From: Candidatus Borrarchaeota archaeon
GTDB lineage: Archaea; Asgardarchaeota; Sifarchaeia; Borrarchaeales; Borrarchaeaceae
Assembly: GCA_016840645.1 (NCBI GenBank)
Contig: JAEORY010000050.1
Location: 1-14,210, forward strand
Length of the DNA stretch: 14,210 nucleotides
Reading direction: 5' to 3'
This document shows, in pieces, positions 1 to 8,218 of this stretch. Below the pieces are notes generated by a model. That model had not been told where the DNA came from. It saw only the letters and a list, made by a program, of their open reading frames with translations, and did not search any database. Within the stretch, counting starts at the first letter, position 1, and the number at the start of each line of letters is the position of its first letter. The translations under genes were made by a program, and so were the position numbers.

Positions 1-1
1 T

Positions 2-1015
2 CCAACAATAGATAATCAATTTGATTTAGGCAACGTAAGCACGGGATGGTGGCGAGATTTATATTTAGGAAGGAATGCTTTAATTAACGGAACTTTGAAC
101 GTTAGTGGCACGGGCGATTCGTTTATTATGGGCAACGTCGGCATCGGGACGACTGGGCCATCAACAAAATTAAGTTTAGGGATAGATAATAGTGATGGAA
201 CATTTAATAGGAATAAAGGTAGGACAAAAATAGCAGTTTATGATTCAGGGGACGGTTCTGCAATTTATGGAATGGGGTTAGCGTATGGGACTAATTACGG
301 ATTGGGATTGTATGCAGATACTTCCACAACTGGAAATCCACAAATGTTTGTAGAAAGAAGCGGCAACGTCGGCATCGGGACGACGGATCCGGGTGGAAAA
401 TTAACTATTTATGATACAGCCAGTGGTTATCCTAATCCTCAACTTAGGCTAGGTTATGATGCTACTCATGATTATACAATTGGAAGGGATACGAGCACGG
501 GTATGTTAAGTTTTACTGGTTCTCATGCAACGCAAACAGGATTCAAGTTTTATACACCATCTACTGAAATAATGACAATGCTAAATAACGGCAACGTCGG
601 CATCGGGACGACTGATCCAACAGGAAAGTTAGAAGTTGAGTCTACGAGTGAGAATACGCCAGCCTTGAATTTGAAATTAACAGGATATTCAGGAAATAAC
701 GGTTTGGCTTTTGGTAACGGTAATTATGGTTACGTTGATTATAATTCGGCTGGTGGTATGAGAATGTCAGTTTTGTCAGGTTATGATATTCAATTTGGAG
801 AAAACACAAATGCTGTCTATGGCTCATCGTCATTCACGCCAAATATGGTGATAGACGGAACTAACGGCAACGTCGGCATCGGGACGACAAATCCCCAGAA
901 CGAGTTGAATGTTGAAGGAGGATTGAACGCTACAACTAACAGCTACTTCGGAGAAAACATAACTGTTACTGGATGTATCAACTTTGGAAGCGGAGGATTT
1001 ATCTGTAGTGCGTGA
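2..1015 (+). CDS. Fibre/adhesin-like protein with NVGIGTT repeats (5' end outside window)
   Basis: The frame is open to the left edge, so the N-terminus is missing; the visible part is 337 residues. The first in-frame ATG (95) is not a credible start, because upstream residues (DNQFDLGNVSTGWWRDLYLG) continue the typical fibre sequence. Four blocks of NVGIGTT followed by D/G/N-P occur at DNA 131, 362, 590 and 866, separated by 76-92 residue segments. This repeat is common in phage tail fibres and bacterial or archaeal surface adhesins, often ahead of a beta-structured shaft or chaperone domain. The C-terminus ends in Cys-containing sequence (GCINFGSGGFICSA), so no intramolecular chaperone is visible. 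The stop overlaps the next ATG (TGATG), implying translational coupling. Role in host attachment is inferred. The four repeat blocks are identical at DNA level and far more GC-rich than the rest of the gene. Confidence 0.85.
   Translation, partial: PTIDNQFDLGNVSTGWWRDLYLGRNALINGTLNVSGTGDSFIMGNVGIGTTGPSTKLSLGIDNSDGTFNRNKGRTKIAVYDSGDGSAIYGMGLAYGTNYGLGLYADTSTTGNPQMFVERSGNVGIGTTDPGGKLTIYDTASGYPNPQLRLGYDATHDYTIGRDTSTGMLSFTGSHATQTGFKFYTPSTEIMTMLNNGNVGIGTTDPTGKLEVESTSENTPALNLKLTGYSGNNGLAFGNGNYGYVDYNSAGGMRMSVLSGYDIQFGENTNAVYGSSSFTPNMVIDGTNGNVGIGTTNPQNELNVEGGLNATTNSYFGENITVTGCINFGSGGFICSA
131..888 (+). repeat. Four identical 23-bp direct repeats encoding NVGIGTT
   Basis: Exact copies lie at 131-153, 362-384, 590-612 and 866-888; they begin GGCAACGTCGGCATCGGGAC and end GAC. 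Spacing is 231, 228 and 276 bp, all multiples of three. The unit is about 70% G+C inside an AT-rich gene, and every synonymous position is the same in all four copies. A decayed relative (GGCAACGT...CACGGGA) lies at about 29-46. Confidence 0.95.
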
Positions 1016-2736
1016 TGAAAAAAGCAATTCTATTTTCAATCTTAGGAATCTTTGTTTTAAGTTCGGTTTTAGTTAGTGCAGGATTATTTGATTTTTGGAA
1101 GGAAGATAAAAAATGGAAACCACAAGACTTTTATTTCACAAGTGAGGACATACAGGCAGATAATTTTTGGATAAATAAGTATAACTCCCCGCAACACAAC
1201 CAAATAGTTTCAAGAGTCTCAATGCAATTAAACAACTCAAACGATTATTTAAACGGCAAGACAGAAACGATTACAATATTTTATCCTTCTGACGAGCAAC
1301 TTTTAGACTTCAAAATCGTTCCCTCAAATCCCTCGGAAGACGAGAAGATGTTGAACAACGAAAGCTATGTGGCGGAGAAATCAAATTCAATTTCGCCTTC
1401 CGAAAAGAAAGACAAAACAAAGGAACAAAAGAAAGTCGATATAGAAACGAAAATTAATTCTTTGTCTATAAGCTCGGCAAATAAGAATAAATTAAAAGTA
1501 GGAAAATTAGGAGATTATGCTTCCAAAACATTTGAAGTCCAATTCAAAGACGACGAAGAATATCTAATTCAAGCGTTCGTTTCAAGCGAATACGGAAAAG
1601 AAGAAAAACTTTATTTATATGTTGAGGGTTCATTTGCAGGGGGTTCAGGAACAGCAGGAGACCCTTATCAAATTGAGACGTGGGAGCAGTTGGATTCAAT
1701 AAGAGACGTTGATGAATATACTTATTATAGCTTTGTTTTGAATAATGATTTAAATGCTTCAACCACAGGATATTCTACGTACGCATCTCCTTCTGCAAAC
1801 GGAAGTCAGGGCTGGGAACCAATCGGTAGTGGTTCCTTTAGGTTAAGAATGTATTTTGATGGACAGAATCACACGATTAGAGATTTTTTTATAAATCGGA
1901 GCACAAATTATGTCGGAATATTTGGCTATAGTGATGGCGGGTTTATCCAAAATCTTAAGACAGAAAATTCTACAGTAATTGGAACAGATTATGTGGGTAC
2001 TCTCATAGGTCAACATTCTGCCGAAGAATTCAACATAGTTTGTATAGATGGGATTGTAGAAGGAGATGACTATGTGGGGGGAGTGAGCGGAAAGTATTAT
2101 GGGTCATCAAAAGACTTTCAGAATGTTTATTCCTCTATAAATGTTAGCGGAGATATGTACGTCGGGGGGTTAGTAGGAGATAGACATCATGCAGATATTG
2201 ATAAGTCATATTCTGTTGGAGTCGTGACAGGAACTTCTAATGTTGGGGGTTTAATTGGTTATAATACTTATGGAGGGGATGTCACAAATTCTTTTTGGGA
2301 CAACGAAACTTCTGGACAATCTACAAGTATTGGTGGAACTGGGAAAACAACTGCCCAAATGCAATCAATAGAAACCTACTCCGCTTGGGACATAGTCGCT
2401 GTAAGCTCAAAAGCGGACGGCTACGCTAATCATTCATACACATGGAACATCGTAAACGGAAGTTCATATCCTTTCCTTTCTTGGGAATATACAGAAGGAG
2501 AAGCACCATCAGACTCCTGCACATGGAACGGAGCGTCAAACCACGAGTTCAACTTCTCGGATTCCTGCAACATAACAACAAATATCGACGCCACTGGTTA
2601 CAACTTAACCTTCGTCGGAACAGGAACGCTTTTGTTTAACTCGACAATGCAAATATGTATTATGGGCGAGCCCCCATCGCAGCAAACAATAAGTATGGGA
2701 GAAGAAGCTAAAGTCTATCTGGGAGAGTGCGCATGA
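1015..2736 (+). CDS. Secreted GLUG-repeat surface protein
   Basis: This is a 573-residue protein. ATG at 1015 is preferred over GTG at 1012 because it gives the TGATG overlap with the upstream stop. A Sec signal peptide covers about residues 1-22 (MKKAILFSILGIF...SAG). Residues 30-205 are a charged, Lys/Ser-rich region without a recognised fold. From about 207 the sequence GGSGTAGDPYQIETWEQLDSI opens a classic GLUG-type beta-helix region. Repeats of the form Y/N-VGxxxG occur near residues 300, 327, 354, 383 and 410, followed by SFWDNETSG and a TTAQM motif typical of the end of such arrays. GLUG arrays occur in extracellular adhesins. No C-terminal membrane helix is present, so the protein is secreted or attached through partners. 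It sits between two other surface-type genes, consistent with a virion or cell-surface adhesion module. Confidence 0.85.
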   Translation: MKKAILFSILGIFVLSSVLVSAGLFDFWKEDKKWKPQDFYFTSEDIQADNFWINKYNSPQHNQIVSRVSMQLNNSNDYLNGKTETITIFYPSDEQLLDFKIVPSNPSEDEKMLNNESYVAEKSNSISPSEKKDKTKEQKKVDIETKINSLSISSANKNKLKVGKLGDYASKTFEVQFKDDEEYLIQAFVSSEYGKEEKLYLYVEGSFAGGSGTAGDPYQIETWEQLDSIRDVDEYTYYSFVLNNDLNASTTGYSTYASPSANGSQGWEPIGSGSFRLRMYFDGQNHTIRDFFINRSTNYVGIFGYSDGGFIQNLKTENSTVIGTDYVGTLIGQHSAEEFNIVCIDGIVEGDDYVGGVSGKYYGSSKDFQNVYSSINVSGDMYVGGLVGDRHHADIDKSYSVGVVTGTSNVGGLIGYNTYGGDVTNSFWDNETSGQSTSIGGTGKTTAQMQSIETYSAWDIVAVSSKADGYANHSYTWNIVNGSSYPFLSWEYTEGEAPSDSCTWNGASNHEFNFSDSCNITTNIDATGYNLTFVGTGTLLFNSTMQICIMGEPPSQQTISMGEEAKVYLGECA

Positions 2737-3014
2737 AATTCCTAACAATTCTTTTAATAAGCATTTTAGCTTTAGGAATAGTTTCCGCAGGAACACTTAT
2801 AGTCGACGATAAAATAAACGTGGAAACGTTCACAACAAAAGTTCTAACGATTTCTAAACAAGACATTTGTGTAGAAGATGCAAAAATTTTAAGCAAGGCG
2901 AGAGAATCGAGCTGTATAAAAGAAAAGGACGGAACATACGGGGATTTGGACGTGTCGAAGACAGATTTATTTACAGAAGATAAAAGTGGGGTTATAAGGT
3001 TTAAGAATGAATAA
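2733..3014 (+). CDS. Small secreted protein with signal peptide
   Basis: This is a 93-residue protein. ATG at 2733 overlaps the upstream stop by 4 nt (ATGA); the GTG six bases earlier lacks that arrangement. An N-terminal hydrophobic segment (MKFLTILLISILALGIVSAG) is a plausible Sec signal, leaving about 74 mature residues with two Cys (near ISKQDIC and ESSCIKEKDG) that could form a disulphide. No family is recognised. Its position between a secreted adhesin and membrane proteins suggests an extracellular or virion accessory component; that is inference. Confidence 0.75.
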   Translation: MKFLTILLISILALGIVSAGTLIVDDKINVETFTTKVLTISKQDICVEDAKILSKARESSCIKEKDGTYGDLDVSKTDLFTEDKSGVIRFKNE

Positions 3015-3195
3015 AATTCCAATTTTACAAGTTTATACTGAAGTAAGTACAAAAACGGGAAAGCCGATTGTTAACTGGGAGTTTCAGAACGGAACGAAGG
3101 CTTGGAATATGGTTGGGATTTTAGAGACAATCAAAAAAGAACTTCTTGACACTATCGACGAGCAATCTTGGGAAGAGGAGGGAAAGCATGAATAA
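3007..3195 (+). CDS. Small soluble protein, unknown function
   Basis: This is a 62-residue protein with ATG at 3007, overlapping the upstream gene by 8 nt. It has no signal peptide or membrane segment. The sequence starts NKIPILQVYTEVSTKTGKP and ends in an acidic helix (EEEGKHE). The pattern of a beta-hairpin, then a helix (ILETIKKELLDTI) is compact and plausible for a cytosolic protein. The next gene starts inside its last codons, and the GGAGGG ribosome binding site of that gene lies within it. No family is recognised. Confidence 0.65.
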   Translation: MNKIPILQVYTEVSTKTGKPIVNWEFQNGTKAWNMVGILETIKKELLDTIDEQSWEEEGKHE

Positions 3196-3832
3196 AATAT
3201 TTTTAACTTTTGTCTTGGGAATGTTTTTGTTTAGCTTCGCTTCCGCAGGAACCGTTCCGGGTAGCCCATTTAAACTTGATGAGGAAATGCAAATAACCAA
3301 TCATTGTTCTGCAGGCGGGTGTACTTTTATGAAAATCTCTTCGATAAAATATCCAAATGGAACGACTATTTATCTCGGAGCTGCGATGACACAAAACGAC
3401 CAAACTTTTAATTACACCTTCGTTCCAGACCAAATTGGAACTTATTCTGTCTATTACTTAGACGACCCTCAAGGAGTAATTGAATTGTCTGACAGCGACG
3501 AGTTTATTGTGACTCCCGAAGGAAATGACATAGGAGAGTCGGGGACATTATTAGTGGGTGTTTTAATGGCCCTTTTGTTCCTCGTCATTTTTTTCTTATT
3601 TTTGGGGCTTAAACAAGAAGATAAAACATACAAGTTATTTTTTATTCTTTTAACGATTATCGCCTTCTTTTTTGCAATAGGAATTACAAATACTCTAATA
3701 AGAGGATATTCAACCTCAGAAGGGCTTGTGGATTTGTTTGATTACATGTATTGGACTTATCTCGTTGTTGGAGGAATCGCTGCAATTTTCGTTTTCATAG
3801 ACTTATTAATTAAAGTATTCGCTCCAAAATAA
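3188..3832 (+). CDS. Ig-like ectodomain membrane protein with three C-terminal helices
   Basis: This is a 214-residue protein. The start at 3188 is chosen because it has a strong ribosome binding site (GAGGAGGG at about 3175-3182), overlaps the upstream gene by 8 nt and begins a clean signal peptide (MNKIFLTFVLGMFLFSFASA); the longer frame from 3146 would bury that signal. Residues 22-115 resemble an Ig-like beta-sandwich, with YPNGTTIYLG and the phrase NYTFVPDQIGTYSVYYLDD, a style frequent in DPANN archaeal surface proteins. Three hydrophobic helices follow (about 122-145, 151-172 and 188-208). The gene is followed immediately by another start with no gap. The likely role is an envelope or virion membrane protein with an exposed Ig domain; this is inferred from topology only. 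Confidence 0.75.
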   Translation: MNKIFLTFVLGMFLFSFASAGTVPGSPFKLDEEMQITNHCSAGGCTFMKISSIKYPNGTTIYLGAAMTQNDQTFNYTFVPDQIGTYSVYYLDDPQGVIELSDSDEFIVTPEGNDIGESGTLLVGVLMALLFLVIFFLFLGLKQEDKTYKLFFILLTIIAFFFAIGITNTLIRGYSTSEGLVDLFDYMYWTYLVVGGIAAIFVFIDLLIKVFAPK

Positions 3833-4066
3833 ATGAAAAAAACTGGAAGAAATGTGAGACTATCACAAAAGGCTTTTGAAGAACTAACAAAAGTTGAAAA
3901 CTCAATAAGAGAGAATGTTGGATTAGAGACACCTCTAAAATCTGAACTTATGAGGAAAATCGAGCCTGAAATATGCCTTGGTCTTAAAAGAATTAAAAAT
4001 GATTTTGTTAAAAAAAACAAAATCCCTAAAGAGAGAGGAGCATGGTATGAAGAAAATATTAAGTAA
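3833..4066 (+). CDS. Small basic cytosolic protein, unknown
   Basis: This is a 77-residue protein whose ATG directly abuts the upstream TAA. It is charged, with no signal peptide or membrane segment. The N-terminal stretch NVRLSQKAFEELTKVENSI has the strand-plus-helix look of ribbon-helix-helix proteins, but the second helix pattern is not convincing, so DNA binding is only a possibility. It is the only soluble gene in this stretch and may regulate or assist assembly. It overlaps the next gene by 20 nt. Confidence 0.6.
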   Translation: MKKTGRNVRLSQKAFEELTKVENSIRENVGLETPLKSELMRKIEPEICLGLKRIKNDFVKKNKIPKERGAWYEENIK

Positions 4067-4568
4067 TAAAAAAGGCATAACGGACGTATTTTACATAATA
4101 GGAAGTCTCTTTGCTTTAGGATTTTTTATTTATTTATTTTTGACTATTGGGGGAAGTTTTAATGAGAAGTTTACCTCAAAGATGAGTCAAGATGAAGACT
4201 TTAATCTTGCTAATGAAACATACACAGAAATTCATCAAAAGAATGTGCGGATGGCAGATTATCTTTTTCTCGGAGCATTTTTCACTTTGGCATTGGGATT
4301 AATTTTTGTCTCTTTTTTTATACGAGCAAGTCCCCCTTGGGTAATTTTATTCATTTTCTTAACTATCATTGCTACAATAGGATCCGCGACAATCTCTAAT
4401 TATTATCAGGCGACAGTCGAAAAACCTGCTTTTTATGAGCATTACAATGAAGTTCCGATGACAAATTGGATTATGGAAAATTTAGTCTTAATTGTTCTTG
4501 GGCTTTGTATCACATCAATAATTGTTATTTACGGTAAACCATATTATATGGGAGGAGCTACAAGATGA
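4047..4568 (+). CDS. Four-helix membrane protein with KKGI N-terminus
   Basis: This is a 173-residue protein. ATG at 4047 is selected because GAGAGGAG lies just upstream (4033-4040); the longer frame from 3978 begins inside the preceding gene with a GTG. The N-terminus reads MKKILSNKKGITDVFYIIGS followed by a hydrophobic helix. The KG-IT junction before a hydrophobic stretch resembles the class III signal of archaeal pilins and archaellins (PibD/FlaK-type), and the two coat-like proteins downstream have the same KKG start. Three further helices lie at about 69-91, 95-115 and 141-163, with a soluble loop carrying NETYTEIHQKNVR between the first and second. No known family is assigned. A role in virion membrane or assembly is inferred from context. 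Confidence 0.7.
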   Translation: MKKILSNKKGITDVFYIIGSLFALGFFIYLFLTIGGSFNEKFTSKMSQDEDFNLANETYTEIHQKNVRMADYLFLGAFFTLALGLIFVSFFIRASPPWVILFIFLTIIATIGSATISNYYQATVEKPAFYEHYNEVPMTNWIMENLVLIVLGLCITSIIVIYGKPYYMGGATR

Positions 4569-7075
4569 GAAAACGATTTTTGTTTTTGTTTAGTTTTCTT
4601 GTTTTAATTGGGCTTTTAGGAGGAGTCTCTGCTAATGTGAACGAGTCCTTAGTCGCATGGTGGTCTTTAAACGAAACTTCTGGAAGCACTGCTTTAGAGT
4701 GGGTCGCAGGACAAAATGGAACTTACGCGGGAGATTTGCCAAATGCTGTCTCTGGGGTTTCTGCTAACACTGGAAACGCGCAAAGGTTTGATGGAACAGA
4801 TGATGACATAAGCACAACTTTGACCACAGGGTGGACTGCAACAGATGAATTTAGCGGATGTGTTTGGATAAATACAACTTATGTAGGCTCAAAATCCATT
4901 ATGGGAGATAATATTGGTGTCTCTGGAATAAATGTAGAAAGTCATAGTAGCAATACAGCAGAGATTCAAATAAGAGATAGCGACGGTCACGTAAGACAAA
5001 TAGATGGAGCAGTCACAATAAACGACGGAAATTGGCATTTAATCTGTTTCACTTACGATGGAGCAAATAATTTAACTTTGTGGGTTGACGGTTCAATAGA
5101 TGAGGCAAGTGATGACGGAACTACTTTAACAAATAATCTATACAACGGAAATTGGCACATTGGAAGTAAAGCCGGGTCTGTCAAATTCATAGGAGACATA
5201 GACGAGGCGGTACTTTATAATCAAACTTTGTCTGGAGCAGACATAGATACGCTCTACAATGGAGGAAATGGAGTTACTTATCAAGGAAGCTCTTCTAGCC
5301 CAAACATAGTTCTAGAGCTTTTCTCTCCCTCAAACAATACAATAATCTCTTCAGATGGAACTAACTTTACAGCCAACTTCACAATCGAAGGGAGCAACAC
5401 TTATAATTATACTTGGAAAAACGCAACATATTATGTTTGGTATGAAAATGGATCGCTTCTAAATGCAACATCAGTAGTTCTGCCCCCATTAAATACAACA
5501 TCTTACACTCAATTCATCGACGCGTTTACGCTTGGAGATTATTATTGGAATGTTTTGAGTTATTATGGTAATGCAACTTATGATAATTCTCTCTGGGGGA
5601 GCAATGGTAACTCCACTTTAAATGTAGGAGCAGATATTCAGAATATAACTTATTCCAATTCAACTTATGAAACACAAAGTCAAGAATTCATTGCTTCCGT
5701 AGAGCTGTTAGAAAATTCTGATCTATTTGCAGTTAAATTCATTTATAATGGAACGGAACACTCTGCTACTAAAACGCAAATAGATTCTAATTCCTACCAA
5801 CTTAGTAAAACGATAGATATTCCTTTAACTAATGAAGAAGTTAATGTCTCTTTTTATTGGAGATATATTTATGCTCTCGACGGAGATTATGCGTACCAAA
5901 ACTCCACTTCTTTTAATCAAACAATTTTACCTCTTTATTTTGTTAAGTGTAATGCGACATACGTAAATACTTCAATTAGATTCATAGTAAAAAATGAAAC
6001 AAATCCTAATCCAGAAATAAATGCAAAATTTTATTCTTCATGGGACTATTGGTTAGGTTCAGGAGATGTCAAAAAAAGCTATGCTTGGGAAGATGTAACA
6101 GAAACGAATGATACCTTTGAGTTTTGCATTTCTCTGCCCAGTTTGGAATACTCTATTGATGCCCAAATAGATTACACCGCCTCGGATAAAGTATTGAGAA
6201 CTTATTACATTCAAAATGGAACGGCTACGAATGAAACAAACAACATAACACTTTACCTCTTACCCGAAACAGAATCGACTTCAATAATGGTCTATGTTAA
6301 AGATTACCTTCTTAATGCTCTCATTGAAAGAGTTGTTAAAGCTCAAAGATACGACACTGGAGAAGGTATTTGGAAGACAGTTGAGTTAACAAGAACGGAC
6401 GACACAGGTCAAGGATTACTTCATTTGCTCGAAGAAGATGCAGACTATAAATTTTTAATTGAATATCAAGGCAACAATGTTTATTCTTCAGAACCAAGAA
6501 GAATAGTATGTACTTCTTCTCCTTGCTCTATTGAGTTTAAAGTCGGAGAATCTTCGGAAGAAGTGATTTTATTTAACAACATCGACGGCATAACATACGA
6601 TTTATCTTTCAACAATGAAAGTGAAAATATCGTTTTCGTTTGGGATGATGTAACGGGTCTAACCTCTTATTTTCGGCTTTTAGTTGAAAAACAAGGATAC
6701 AAAGACAGCACCACAATTTGTGATGTTCAATCCACAGACACTTCTGGAAGTTTAGTTTGTTCATTAGCAAATAAAACTGGAACCTTTATAACGACCGTTT
6801 ATCGAAGTGCAAGTCCAGAAGCTCCCTTTAGCCAGTTGATAACAGAATTAAAAAATGGTTTTGCTACATTCGGAAGCGAAACATACGCTTGGGGTATTTT
6901 CTTTATTCTTCTAATGTTCTTCGTCGGATTGGCGGGGGGAGTAGTAACTGCTTTAATGAGTTTATTTGCAGGAATTATCATTTTAGCTACAATGGGGGTA
7001 ACGGCGTTGGGATGGACTTCAATAGTGCTTTCAATAATCATTATTGGATACTTCATCATACAATTAAAGAATTAA
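4565..7075 (+). CDS. LamG-domain surface adhesin with C-terminal membrane anchor
   Basis: This is an 836-residue protein with ATG at 4565, overlapping the upstream stop (ATGA). A signal peptide covers residues 1-23. Residues about 27-235 are a concanavalin A-like LamG (Laminin_G_3) domain, recognisable from LVAWWSLNETSG, AQRFDGTDD, the NDGNWHLICFTYDG block, LTLWVDG, and FIGDIDEAVLYNQTLS. Residues 247-560 form Asn-rich Ig-like segments with many N-x-S/T sequons. Residues about 570-680 (SIMVYVKDYLLNALIERV) look like a carboxypeptidase-regulatory-like beta domain. The last 60 residues contain two or three hydrophobic helices. LamG domains bind glycans or proteins; LamG adhesins are known in archaeal spindle-shaped virus PAV1 and in DPANN surface proteins. 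This is the best candidate for the host-attachment spike or cell-contact protein of the cassette. Confidence 0.88.
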   Translation: MRKRFLFLFSFLVLIGLLGGVSANVNESLVAWWSLNETSGSTALEWVAGQNGTYAGDLPNAVSGVSANTGNAQRFDGTDDDISTTLTTGWTATDEFSGCVWINTTYVGSKSIMGDNIGVSGINVESHSSNTAEIQIRDSDGHVRQIDGAVTINDGNWHLICFTYDGANNLTLWVDGSIDEASDDGTTLTNNLYNGNWHIGSKAGSVKFIGDIDEAVLYNQTLSGADIDTLYNGGNGVTYQGSSSSPNIVLELFSPSNNTIISSDGTNFTANFTIEGSNTYNYTWKNATYYVWYENGSLLNATSVVLPPLNTTSYTQFIDAFTLGDYYWNVLSYYGNATYDNSLWGSNGNSTLNVGADIQNITYSNSTYETQSQEFIASVELLENSDLFAVKFIYNGTEHSATKTQIDSNSYQLSKTIDIPLTNEEVNVSFYWRYIYALDGDYAYQNSTSFNQTILPLYFVKCNATYVNTSIRFIVKNETNPNPEINAKFYSSWDYWLGSGDVKKSYAWEDVTETNDTFEFCISLPSLEYSIDAQIDYTASDKVLRTYYIQNGTATNETNNITLYLLPETESTSIMVYVKDYLLNALIERVVKAQRYDTGEGIWKTVELTRTDDTGQGLLHLLEEDADYKFLIEYQGNNVYSSEPRRIVCTSSPCSIEFKVGESSEEVILFNNIDGITYDLSFNNESENIVFVWDDVTGLTSYFRLLVEKQGYKDSTTICDVQSTDTSGSLVCSLANKTGTFITTVYRSASPEAPFSQLITELKNGFATFGSETYAWGIFFILLMFFVGLAGGVVTALMSLFAGIIILATMGVTALGWTSIVLSIIIIGYFIIQLKN

Positions 7076-7076
7076 A

Positions 7077-7484
7077 ATGCTACCAAGAACATACATTTAT
7101 ATTATGATTGTTGTGACTTTAATTTCGATTTCAGGATTTGGATTAATCCAAGATGGAGGAGAACCTTTTGGAGTTGGAATAGAATCCAATAGCACAGTTT
7201 ATAATCTAACAAACCAAATCGCAAACTCTTCCTTAGACTTGCAATCCAAAGTTAATACTGGAGAAGTTTCTGGATTAGACTTTTTAGATTTCATTGTAGA
7301 TGGCGCTTGGAAAGCAATTTTGACATTATTAAGCGTACCTGCAATGTTCCAAACAATGATAGAAGAAACTGCAATTGCATTAGGAATAGGAGAATTTACT
7401 TGGTTGCTTAATTTAGTAATCTACGGATTTATTATCTCTGTCGTATTCGCAGTCATCTCATCTATATTTAGGAGGAAAACATGA
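7077..7484 (+). CDS. Small membrane protein, unknown
   Basis: This is a 135-residue protein starting 1 nt after the LamG gene. An N-terminal hydrophobic helix (about 5-24, YIYIMIVVTLISISGFGLI) may be a signal anchor. An extracellular region with NST, NLT and NSS sequons follows, then an amphipathic or hydrophobic stretch (about 75-95), and a C-terminal helix (about 106-130) ending in RRKT. No family is recognised. The tight link to the LamG gene suggests that the proteins act together in the envelope. Confidence 0.7.
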   Translation: MLPRTYIYIMIVVTLISISGFGLIQDGGEPFGVGIESNSTVYNLTNQIANSSLDLQSKVNTGEVSGLDFLDFIVDGAWKAILTLLSVPAMFQTMIEETAIALGIGEFTWLLNLVIYGFIISVVFAVISSIFRRKT

Positions 7485-7798
7485 GCTACTACAATTTAAC
7501 TGAATGTATGAATGTTGAAAGTCTTACAGATTTTCTAAATTGTCCAAATAGTTTATCAAATGGAGGATTTTGGATGTTTATTTGGGTTTCTGTCTTTTTT
7601 GTAACCTTCATTATAACTAAAAACATGAGATTACAAACTCAAGAATCATTTGCAGGAGCTTCTGTACTTGGATTTTTCTTCGCGGTTTTTCTTTGGTGGC
7701 TACAGCTCATAGGATGGCAACTCATGTTAGGGTCATTAATCTTGATGATTCTTGCGGGAGTTTGGGTTTTAGTTTCCAATCAAAGAGAAGTTTCCTAA
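7481..7798 (+). CDS. Three-helix membrane protein, unknown
   Basis: This is a 105-residue protein with ATG at 7481, overlapping the upstream stop by 4 nt and preceded by GGAGG at 7471-7475. The N-terminal 28 residues are polar, with two Cys (TECMN, LNCPN). Three helices follow at about 29-46, 56-75 and 78-97, with an aromatic cluster FLWWLQLIGWQ. It ends the first part of the + strand gene run; an 89-bp gap with tandem repeats separates it from the coat-like genes. No family is recognised. Confidence 0.7.
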   Translation: MSYYNLTECMNVESLTDFLNCPNSLSNGGFWMFIWVSVFFVTFIITKNMRLQTQESFAGASVLGFFFAVFLWWLQLIGWQLMLGSLILMILAGVWVLVSNQREVS

Positions 7799-7887
7799 AA
7801 GTGTTACATGTGTTACATTTTGTTAAAAAGGGTAGTTTCCTCAAAAGATGGAAAATGGAAACTCAAATAAAAAAAAGGAGGTTAAAC
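7799..7887 (+). promoter_or_regulatory. Leader of the first coat-like gene, with tandem 9-bp repeat and strong RBS
   Basis: GTGTTACAT occurs twice in tandem at 7801-7809 and 7810-7818. A related phrase, AGTTTCCTAAAAG then AGTTTCCTCAAAAG, occurs near 7789 and 7833. AAGGAGGT (7875-7882) lies 5 nt before the ATG at 7888, one of the best ribosome binding sites in the window. A promoter here would allow separate high expression of coat-like proteins; no convincing TATA box is seen. Confidence 0.45.
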
Positions 7888-8160
7888 ATGGAGCTAAAGA
7901 AAGGCGTTATTGGAGACATTTATACTCTCCTTAAATACCTATTCCTTATAGCAATTTTTGCAGGTTTGGCTTTGATGATTTTGGCTAAGTTCCAAACTAA
8001 GGCAGGATCAGGAACCACTGCGGAAAGCGGTATTAACGACACCGTTTATGTCATTAAAGATGATGTAATCGGATGGTTGGGTATCGTCGCTATCGGAGTC
8101 ATTGGATTCGGTCTAATGCGTTACTTCGGTTTGGGAATGGGCGGAAAAGGAGCTAAATAA
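7888..8160 (+). CDS. Small two-helix coat-like protein (short form)
   Basis: This is a 90-residue protein; the start is set by AAGGAGGT 5 nt upstream of ATG 7888. It begins MELKKGVIGDIYTLLKYLFL. Helix 1 covers about residues 13-34, a short polar loop (KFQTKAGSGTTAESGINDTV) follows, then helix 2 at about 61-81 (IGWLGIVAIGVIGFGLM) and a Gly/Lys tail GLGMGGKGAK. Two hydrophobic helices in under 100 residues, strong translation signals, a private terminator-like hairpin and a paralogue next door all fit a major envelope or coat protein of the spindle-virus type (compare fusellovirus VP1/VP3). The KKG motif may be a class III processing site, making the first helix pilin-like. Homology to a known coat protein is not demonstrated here; a pilin-like subunit is the main alternative. 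Confidence 0.75.
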   Translation: MELKKGVIGDIYTLLKYLFLIAIFAGLALMILAKFQTKAGSGTTAESGINDTVYVIKDDVIGWLGIVAIGVIGFGLMRYFGLGMGGKGAK

Positions 8161-8163
8161 AAT
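8114..8163 (+). repeat. 50-bp identical 3' segment, copy 1
   Basis: This segment is identical base for base to 8700-8749. It covers the last 15 codons of the short coat-like gene, the stop and 3 nt beyond. The rest of the two genes differs at many synonymous sites. Confidence 0.92.
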
Positions 8164-8200
8164 TAGCTCCTCTTAATTTTTATTTTTTTATTTTTTAATC
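8149..8200 (+). terminator. Terminator-like hairpin overlapping the stop codon, with T-rich tail
   Basis: GGAGCTAA (8149-8156) and TTAGCTCC (8163-8170) form a perfect 8-bp stem with loop ATAAAA. The stop codon falls at the stem-loop junction. A T-rich tract follows (8171-8200, mostly T). This would end or attenuate transcription after the short coat-like gene and favour it over the long form. Confidence 0.7.
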
Positions 8201-8218
8201 AAAAACACACAAAACAAA

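Noticed and set aside
131..888. CRISPR array, based on 23-bp repeats at regular spacing
   Set aside because: Spacing is about 230-280 bp, spacers encode protein in frame, and the repeat encodes the well-known NVGIGTT motif.
131..1015. Diversity-generating retroelement target gene
   Set aside because: No reverse transcriptase, template repeat or adenine-specific variation can be seen in the window.
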